Origin: DATJFH01 sp035495815
GTDB taxonomy: Bacteria; Acidobacteriota; Terriglobia; Bryobacterales; Bryobacteraceae
Assembly: GCA_035495815.1 (NCBI GenBank)
Contig: DATJFH010000274.1
Location: 1 to 9,123 of the forward strand
DNA: 9,123 nt
Direction: 5' to 3'
The first letter of the stretch is position 1. Every line of letters begins with the position of its first letter. Position numbers and translations under genes: made by a program. Under the pieces are notes generated by a model. It was not told where the DNA came from. It made no database searches and was given only the letters and a program-made list of their open reading frames with translations. This document shows, piece after piece, positions 1-5,337 of the stretch.

Positions 1-1
1 A

Positions 2-454
2 TTTCCGATCGCCGGGAAGAAGCAGATCCGCGTCAAACAGGAGCTCTCGCCCGAAGTCGACCTGGTGCAGTGCGACGCCGAGGCGGTCCACCAGATCCTG
101 ATCAACCTGCTCGACAACGCCATGAAGTACACGCCGGATGGAGGCGTGATTACGGTCGGCGCCCGGCAGACGCAGGAATCCCGGGTGGAGATTTTTGTCA
201 GGGACACGGGAGTGGGCATTCCGGCGGAGGACGTGCCCCGGCTGTTCGAACGTTTCTACCGGGTGGACAAAGCACGTTCGCGGGAGCTGGGCGGAACCGG
301 GCTGGGGCTGGCGATCGTGAAGCACCTGGTGCTGGCGCAAGGCGGCGAAATCCGCGTGGAAAGCGCTTTGAACCAGGGATCCACGTTCTACTTTACCCTG
401 CCGGCCGGCACGCTCGATCCGGCGCAAGTTCATCCACAGTTCACGGCTTCGTAA
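2..454 (+). CDS. Sensor histidine kinase, C-terminal ATPase domain (5' end outside window)
   Basis: This is the C-terminal 150 residues of a sensor histidine kinase; the open frame runs in from the left edge, so the sensor, membrane and phospho-acceptor His regions are not visible. The visible part is an HATPase_c domain, which binds ATP and phosphorylates the kinase's own His before transfer to a response regulator. The N box is at visible residues 30-47 (HQILINLLDNAMKYTPDG), the G1 box DTGVGIP at about 68-74, the F box RLFERFYRVD at about 80-89, and the G2 box GGTGLGLAI at about 97-105. The domain ends STFYFTLP with a short tail. The sequence style is that of PhoR/VicK-type kinases. The response regulator starting 61 bases downstream is its likely partner. 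A PhoR role (phosphate sensing) is inference only, since the sensor region and any pho genes are missing. Confidence 0.93.
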   Translation, partial: FPIAGKKQIRVKQELSPEVDLVQCDAEAVHQILINLLDNAMKYTPDGGVITVGARQTQESRVEIFVRDTGVGIPAEDVPRLFERFYRVDKARSRELGGTGLGLAIVKHLVLAQGGEIRVESALNQGSTFYFTLPAGTLDPAQVHPQFTAS

Positions 455-472
455 CCGTTCTGCAATACGGTT
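453..472. repeat. Inverted repeat between kinase and regulator genes
   Basis: A perfect 6-base inverted repeat, AACCGT and ACGGTT, is separated by 8 bases. The left arm begins inside the TAA stop of the kinase gene. There is no T-tract after it, so it is not a normal intrinsic terminator. It could be a small RNA hairpin or an operator in the kinase-regulator gap, or it may be chance. Confidence 0.3.
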
Positions 473-515
473 CGGGCTAATCTTGAAGGCGAATGGAGCT
501 GTTCGCGCCGAAGCC

Positions 516-1214
516 ATGAAGAAAATTGTTCTGATCGAAGACGATTCGGATCTGTACTCTCTGCTTCAGTACAACCTGGAGAAGGAAGGCTTCCAGATGG
601 CCGGGTCGAAGACCGGAAAGGGCGCCGTCGAGTTATGCCGCTCGTTTGGGCCCGACCTGATCCTACTGGATATCATGCTGCCGGATTCCGACGGGCTGGA
701 CATTTGCAAGGGGATTCGCAATCATCCGGAGCTGGCGCATATTCCGGTGATTTTTCTGACGGCTCGAGGCTCGGAGACCGACCGCATCGTGGGGCTGGAA
801 CTGGGCGCCAGCGACTACGTGGTGAAACCGTTTTTCATCCGCGAGCTGATCGCGCGCATCAGGCTGCAATTCCGGGGGGCGGCCGGTCCCTCGCGGGTGA
901 TCAAGATCGGGCCGGTCGAGCTGGACCGGAGCAGTTGCCGCGCGAAGTTGAACGGCGCCCAGCTGGGGCTGACGGCGACGGAGTTCCGGCTGCTGGAATT
1001 CATGATGAGCCGTCCGGGAGTGGTCTTCAGCCGCGACCAGCTGCTGGATTCGGTGTGGGGGCAGGAACGCGCCATCACCGACCGCGCGGTGGACGTCTAT
1101 GTTCTCCGGCTGCGGCAAAAAGTGGAACAGGATCCGGCCAACCCGAAGCTGATCCACTCCGTGCGAGGCTTCGGCTATACCTTCGAGCTGCGTCAGGCAG
1201 CGGCCGCCGTGTAA
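516..1214 (+). CDS. OmpR/PhoB-family response regulator
   Basis: A 232-residue DNA-binding response regulator, a normal length for the family. The receiver domain spans about residues 3-116: acidic pair D9/D10, phospho-acceptor D52 in LLLDIML style context, T82 in FLTAR, and K104 in the KPF motif. The C-terminal winged helix (about 134-226) carries the family pattern LTATEFRLLEFMMSRPG, then SRDQLLDSVWG, the recognition-helix stretch AVDVYVLRLRQKV, and the wing ending SVRGFGYTFEL. I chose ATG 516 because MKKIVLIEDD is the usual start of these proteins; an in-frame TTG at 483 would add 11 residues unlike any receiver start. No strong ribosome site precedes 516 (GGAG lies 17 bases upstream). The kinase gene just upstream is the presumed partner. 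Here the kinase comes first, whereas the order in phoBR operons is regulator first. The regulon cannot be read from the window. Confidence 0.93.
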   Translation: MKKIVLIEDDSDLYSLLQYNLEKEGFQMAGSKTGKGAVELCRSFGPDLILLDIMLPDSDGLDICKGIRNHPELAHIPVIFLTARGSETDRIVGLELGASDYVVKPFFIRELIARIRLQFRGAAGPSRVIKIGPVELDRSSCRAKLNGAQLGLTATEFRLLEFMMSRPGVVFSRDQLLDSVWGQERAITDRAVDVYVLRLRQKVEQDPANPKLIHSVRGFGYTFELRQAAAAV

Positions 1215-1288
1215 GCAGCCGGGAGATGCGGCGGTCGTGTCGGGGCCGGCGTGAAACCGGCGGCGCCGACGCCTCGCATCCTTTCGCG

Positions 1289-1294
1289 TACCTT
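1289..1294 (+). promoter_or_regulatory. Candidate -10 box (TACCTT) for a leaderless start
   Basis: TACCTT fits TAnnnT and ends 6 bases before the ATG at 1301, so transcription starting the usual 7 bases downstream would begin at the A of the start codon. A hexamer 17 bases upstream, CCGACG, matches only the GAC core of a -35 box. No Shine-Dalgarno sequence is visible before this ATG, which supports a leaderless reading. The sequence match itself is weak. Confidence 0.35.
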
Positions 1295-1300
1295 GAATGT

Positions 1301-3955
1301 ATGCAGGCTGAAAACCGGTTCGCGCTCGACGTCTTTTTCGAACCGCGGAACGTCGCTGTCATTGGAGCGACCGAGGCGGCGGGGAGCATCGGCAGGACTT
1401 TGATCACGAACCTGGCCGGCGGCTCGTTCGGCGGGGCCGTGTACCCGGTGAATCTCGCGCGGGCGTCCGTCCTGGGCGCGAAGGCCTATCCGAGAATCGG
1501 CGACATTCCAGAGCGGGTCGATCTGGCGCTGGTGGCGACGCCGGCGGCTACTGTTCCGGGCGTGATCGAGGAATGCGCCGCGGCGGGGGTAAAGGGCGCC
1601 ATCATCATTTCCGCCGGCTTTCGCGAAGCGGGGGCGGCCGGGGCGGCGCTGGAGCAGGAGTTGATGCGCCGGCGGGGGCGGATGCGGATCATCGGGCCGA
1701 ACTGCATGGGGGTGATGAGCCCCTACACCGGGTTGAACGCAACCCTGGCCGGATCGATGGCGCGCCCGGGTCCGGTGGCCTTCATCAGCCAGAGCGGCGC
1801 CCTGGGAGCGGCGGTGCTGGACTGGAGCCAGAGCGAACTGGTCGGTTTCAGCGCGTTCATCTCGGTGGGTTCGATGGTGGACGTGGGCTGGGGCGACCTC
1901 ATCCAGCGGCTGGGCGACGATCCGCGCACGGGGAGCATCCTGATCTACATGGAGTCGATCGGCGACGCGCGCGCGTTCCTCTCGGTGGCGCGGGAGGTGG
2001 CGCTGCGCAAGCCGATCCTGGTACTGAAGCCGGGCCGGACGCGGGCGGCGTCGGCGGCCGCCGCATCGCACACGGGCGCGCTGACCGGCGAGGACGAAGT
2101 CTTCGAAGCGGCATTCCGCCGCTGCGGGGCGCTGCGGGTCAGCCGCGTCTCCGATCTCTTCTACCTGTCGGAAGCGCTGGCCAAGCAGCCGAGGCCGCGG
2201 GGGCCGCGCCTGACCATCGTCACCAACGCGGGCGGACCGGCGGTGCTGGCCACCGACGCGCTCATCTCGGACGGCGGTCAACTGGCGGATCTCTCGCCCG
2301 AGACGATCGCCCGCCTGGACCGGGCTCTGCCACCGCACTGGAGCCATGGCAACCCGGTGGACGTGCTTGGCGACGCGACCCCCGACCGCTACGGGCAGGC
2401 AGTTGAGACGGCGGCCGCCGATCCTGGGTCCGACGGACTGCTCATCATTCTCACGCCGCAGGCCATGACCGACTCCACCCGGATTGCCGAGAGCCTGAAG
2501 AAGTTCGCGCATCTGAGTATGAAACCCGTACTGGCCAGCTGGATGGGCGGCACCGAAACCACGGCCGGAGAGAGCATTCTGAAGCGCGCGGGCGTACCCA
2601 CGTTTCCCTACGCAGACACGGCGGCGCGCGCGTTCGCCTCGATGTGGCGCTTCAGCTATAACCTCAGGGGGCTGTACGAAACGCCGTCGGCGGTGGAGGA
2701 GTGCGGCGGCCTGAGCGAGGATCCGCGGCGGACGGCGGGCGCGGTAATCGAGCAGGCGCGCTCACGAGGGCGCACGCTGTTGACGGAGTCCGAATCCAAG
2801 CAGATCGTGGCCGCCTACGGAATACCGGTGGTGGAGACGGTGGTGGCCGGGAGCGCGGACGAAGCCGCCGGCGTCGCCGCCCGCATCGGCTATCCGGTGG
2901 CGGTGAAAGCGCATTCGGAAACACTGGCGCACAAAGCGGCCGCGGGAGGCGTACGGCTGAACATTGCCAGCGAAGACGGCGTGCGCCAGGCATGGGAGGC
3001 GATGGCGTCCCGGCCGGATTTTCTGGGAGTTACGGTGCAACCCATGGTCCAGCGAGAGGGCTATGAGGTGATCGTCGGCAGCAGCGTGGATCCGCAGTTC
3101 GGTCCGGTGCTGCTGTTCGGCGCGGGCGGGCGGCTGGTGGAAGTGTTCAAGGACCGGTCGCTGGGGCTTCCGCCGCTCAACACGACGCTGGCCCGCCGGA
3201 TGATGGAGCAGACGCGGATTTTTACGGCGCTCCCGGACACTTCGGCGCTCGAGCGCCTGCTGGTGCGCTTCAGCCGGCTGGTGGTGGAACTGCCGCGCAT
3301 CCGGGAGATCGAGATCAATCCGCTGCTGGCCTCGGGCGCCGAACTGCTGGCGCTCGACGCGCGGGTGACGCTGCACGCGCCGGACGTGGCCGACGAACAG
3401 CTGCCGCGGCCCGCCATCCGTCCCTATCCGGCGCAATATTCGGGCACGGCCGAAATGAAAGGCGGCGGACAGATCGCCATCCGGCCCATCCGGCCGGAGG
3501 ACGAACCGCTGATGGCGCGGTTTCACGAGCGCGTGTCCGAGCGCAGCGTCTATTTCCGCTACTTCCATCCGATGAAGCTCGACCAGCGGGTCACGCACGA
3601 GCGGCTGGCGCGGATCTGCTTCATCGATTACGACCGGGAGATCGCGCTGGTCGGACTGCACGAGGGCGAGATCGTGGCGGTGGGGCGCCTGGTGAAGCTG
3701 CCGCAAAACGGGGCGGCGGAGCCCGAATCGGAATTCGCCATTCTGATCGCCGACGAGTATCAGAAGCGGGGGCTGGGAGTGGAACTGCTTCGCAGGCTGG
3801 TCGATATCGCGCGCAAGGAGAAAATGCGGATCGTGTCGGCGGAGATCCTGCCGGAGAATCGCGGGATGCAACGGGTCTGCGAGCGCCTGGGCTTCCGGCT
3901 GCGCCACTCCTACGGCGATGGCGTGGTGAGGGCGGAGTACGTGATCGAAGACTGA
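1301..3955 (+). CDS. Pat/PatZ-type protein lysine acetyltransferase fused to acyl-CoA synthetase (NDP-forming) domains
   Basis: An 884-residue cytosolic protein with the domain order and length of E. coli PatZ (YfiQ) and Salmonella Pat, which use acetyl-CoA to acetylate lysines, notably on acetyl-CoA synthetase. The CoA-binding Rossmann domain is at about 10-130 (FEPRNVAVIGA near the start). Succinyl-CoA-ligase-like domains follow at about 130-470, with GPNC at 132-135, SQSG at 163-166 and SHTGALTG containing H257. An ATP-grasp domain spans about 494-705, with H544 in LAHKAAAGG. The GNAT domain occupies about 725-884: E811 in SEFAIL aligns with the catalytic Glu of Pat, and QKRGLG (821-826) is the acetyl-CoA pyrophosphate loop. 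I chose ATG 1301 because MQAENRFALDVFFEPR gives the usual short lead into the first domain, although the frame stays open to 635. E. coli PatZ lacks the His at the position of H257, so this protein could also retain ADP-forming acyl-CoA ligase chemistry. It stands alone, and no acs gene is in view. Confidence 0.9.
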   Translation: MQAENRFALDVFFEPRNVAVIGATEAAGSIGRTLITNLAGGSFGGAVYPVNLARASVLGAKAYPRIGDIPERVDLALVATPAATVPGVIEECAAAGVKGAIIISAGFREAGAAGAALEQELMRRRGRMRIIGPNCMGVMSPYTGLNATLAGSMARPGPVAFISQSGALGAAVLDWSQSELVGFSAFISVGSMVDVGWGDLIQRLGDDPRTGSILIYMESIGDARAFLSVAREVALRKPILVLKPGRTRAASAAAASHTGALTGEDEVFEAAFRRCGALRVSRVSDLFYLSEALAKQPRPRGPRLTIVTNAGGPAVLATDALISDGGQLADLSPETIARLDRALPPHWSHGNPVDVLGDATPDRYGQAVETAAADPGSDGLLIILTPQAMTDSTRIAESLKKFAHLSMKPVLASWMGGTETTAGESILKRAGVPTFPYADTAARAFASMWRFSYNLRGLYETPSAVEECGGLSEDPRRTAGAVIEQARSRGRTLLTESESKQIVAAYGIPVVETVVAGSADEAAGVAARIGYPVAVKAHSETLAHKAAAGGVRLNIASEDGVRQAWEAMASRPDFLGVTVQPMVQREGYEVIVGSSVDPQFGPVLLFGAGGRLVEVFKDRSLGLPPLNTTLARRMMEQTRIFTALPDTSALERLLVRFSRLVVELPRIREIEINPLLASGAELLALDARVTLHAPDVADEQLPRPAIRPYPAQYSGTAEMKGGGQIAIRPIRPEDEPLMARFHERVSERSVYFRYFHPMKLDQRVTHERLARICFIDYDREIALVGLHEGEIVAVGRLVKLPQNGAAEPESEFAILIADEYQKRGLGVELLRRLVDIARKEKMRIVSAEILPENRGMQRVCERLGFRLRHSYGDGVVRAEYVIED

Positions 3956-3967
3956 TTACGCTTCTTC

Positions 3968-4001
3968 GTCCGGCCGGGACCAGCCGCTTTTTGCGCCGGA
4001 C
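3968..4001. terminator. Candidate bidirectional terminator hairpin between convergent genes
   Basis: A perfect 7-base inverted repeat, GTCCGGC (3968-3974) and GCCGGAC (3995-4001), encloses a 20-base loop in the 84-base gap between two convergent genes. Within it, CGGC (3971-3974) pairs with GCCG (3983-3986), followed by C and TTTTT (3988-3992), a small terminator-like unit for the + strand. A second inverted repeat, GAGCT-GG-AGCTC, lies at 4013-4024. The stems are short, so termination is plausible from position more than from strength. Confidence 0.35.
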
Positions 4002-4039
4002 CGTTCGCCGCCGAGCTGGAGCTCAGTCCAAAGAGGGCA

Positions 4040-4879
4040 TCAGCTTTGGGCGCGAAGAAAATCTTCGAGCAAATTGGCGGCGACTGTCAGGCGGTAATTG
4101 GCGGTGGAGCGAATGTCGTCGATGGGCGCGATTTCCCGGGCCAGGGCGGCCCTGGCGGCGGCGATGTCCCGTGGATCGCGCTCGATCCGCCGCTCCGTTT
4201 CATAGCAGCGAACCACCGTGGGCGCGACGCTGCCGAGCGCGACGCGCGCCTCTGTGATCCGGCTGCCCTCGCGCCTTATTGTCGCGGCCAGGCATACTTT
4301 GGAGATGGCCTGGGCGCGGCGGGTCCCCACCTTGCGGTAATACTGCGACCATCCTTCGCGCCGCGGGACGCGTATGCGGGCAACCAGCTCGTCGTCGCGG
4401 AGCAGAGTCTGCCGGTAGCCCGTGTGGAAGGTTCGATACGGGATCCAGCGGGACCTCGCCGCCGAGACCAGCTCCAGCTCGGCGTCGTAAACGAGCAGCG
4501 CGGGCGGTGTGTCCGCGGCCGGCGACGCGTTCACGATGTTGCCGCCCAGCGTGCCGCGGTTCTGTGTGGCGATTCCGCCCGTCTCCGACGCCGCCCGCGC
4601 CAGCAGCGGAAACTCGTCGCGCACGAGCGGATGCCGCTGCACTTCCGTGTAGGTGGTGAGTGCGCCCAAGGTGATGGAATCGGCGGCGGCTTCAATCCCT
4701 TTCAAGTCCGCAAGTCCCCAGATGCTCACGAAGCGTTTGTGCGGGAGCCTGCCCGCTTCGAACAGAACCATCAGGTCCGTTCCACCGGCGAAAGGCTTCC
4801 AGCCGGCGGCCATGCGAGAGAACGCGTCCGGCAGCGATTTCGCCGCCACCATCTCGTACTGGGGAACGAAGGACCTCAT
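4040..4879 (-). CDS. Molybdenum hydroxylase FAD-binding subunit (CoxM/XdhB-like)
   Basis: A 279-residue medium subunit that carries FAD and passes electrons from the iron-sulfur subunit to the final acceptor. The FAD_binding_5 domain covers about residues 1-172, with the pyrophosphate-binding motif AGGTDL at 31-36 and the second flavin motif at 103-123 (TQNRGTLGGNIVNASPAAD begins at 105). The C-terminal CO_deh_flav_C domain (about 175-275) has YRKVGTRRAQAISK. The start at 4879 is set by the ATGA overlap with the stop of the 2Fe-2S gene (4 bases shared), a translational coupling arrangement; a 19-residue upstream extension inside the neighbour lacks family similarity. I see no 4Fe-4S insertion of the kind found in 4-hydroxybenzoyl-CoA reductase. 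It is the last gene of the run, and the true electron acceptor (NAD, quinone or other) cannot be told from sequence alone. Confidence 0.94.
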   Translation of the reverse strand: MRSFVPQYEMVAAKSLPDAFSRMAAGWKPFAGGTDLMVLFEAGRLPHKRFVSIWGLADLKGIEAAADSITLGALTTYTEVQRHPLVRDEFPLLARAASETGGIATQNRGTLGGNIVNASPAADTPPALLVYDAELELVSAARSRWIPYRTFHTGYRQTLLRDDELVARIRVPRREGWSQYYRKVGTRRAQAISKVCLAATIRREGSRITEARVALGSVAPTVVRCYETERRIERDPRDIAAARAALAREIAPIDDIRSTANYRLTVAANLLEDFLRAQS

Positions 4880-5337
4880 ACTTCGCAGGCCTTCACGACC
4901 GCTTCGAAGATCTTCGTGTACCCGGTGCAGCGGCACAGATTCCCGGCCAGCCCGTTGCGGATCTCCGCGCCGGAGGGATGCGGTATTCGCTCGAGCAGGC
5001 TAACAGCCGCCATGATCATGCCGGGCGTGCACATGCCGCATTGGGCGCCGCCGTGGACCAGAAACGCCTGCTGCACGGCGTGGAGTTTCCCGGTGGCGGC
5101 CAGACCCTCGATGGTTCGTATGTCGGCGCCTTCCGCCTGCAGCGCCGGGATGAGACAGCTGTTGACCAGGGCGCCGTCCAGAATCACCGAGCAGGCGCCG
5201 CACTCGCCTTCTCCGCAGCCCTCCTTGGCGCCGGTCAGGGCCATCTGCTCGCGCAGCACGTCGAGCAGCCGCGCCATCGGGTACACGCTCACCTTGCGAG
5301 GCGTCCCGTTGACAGTGCAGCTCAGCTCAATCCGCAT
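4876..5337 (-). CDS. Molybdenum hydroxylase 2Fe-2S subunit (CoxS/XdhC-like)
   Basis: A 153-residue iron-sulfur subunit, the standard length, carrying two 2Fe-2S clusters that relay electrons from molybdenum to FAD. The N-terminal plant-ferredoxin-type domain has C41, C46, C49 and C61 (GCGEGECGACS, then C61). The C-terminal all-helical domain has C100 and C103 (QCGMC) and C135 and C137 (LCRCTGY). All eight ligands are present. The protein has no signal peptide or Tat motif, so a cytoplasmic enzyme is likely, unlike PaoA-type periplasmic forms. The start codon lies inside the end of the large-subunit gene (16-base overlap) and has its own ribosome site; the stop overlaps the FAD-subunit start. 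The ligand pattern is unambiguous for the family, but it does not tell the substrate. Confidence 0.97.
   Translation of the reverse strand: MRIELSCTVNGTPRKVSVYPMARLLDVLREQMALTGAKEGCGEGECGACSVILDGALVNSCLIPALQAEGADIRTIEGLAATGKLHAVQQAFLVHGGAQCGMCTPGMIMAAVSLLERIPHPSGAEIRNGLAGNLCRCTGYTKIFEAVVKACEV

Noticed and set aside
1237..1259. GCCGG-N7-CCGGC hairpin after the response regulator as a terminator
   Set aside because: The stem is short, there is no T-tract, and such pairs are frequent at this GC content.
635..1300. An N-terminal extension of the Pat-like protein by 222 residues
   Set aside because: The frame is open here but runs through the response regulator gene in another frame, and the translation is low-complexity Gly/Arg/Ala-rich without domain similarity. 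The domain start and gene spacing fit ATG 1301.
1193..2512. Long antisense frame of 439 codons opposite the Pat-like gene
   Set aside because: Its translation is rich in Arg, His and Pro with no motif, typical of the antisense shadow of a GC-rich gene. The + strand frame has clear domains.
2762..3907. Antisense frame of 381 codons opposite the ATP-grasp and GNAT domains
   Set aside because: Its His/Arg/Gln-rich translation has no recognisable domain, and it overlaps conserved coding sequence on the other strand.
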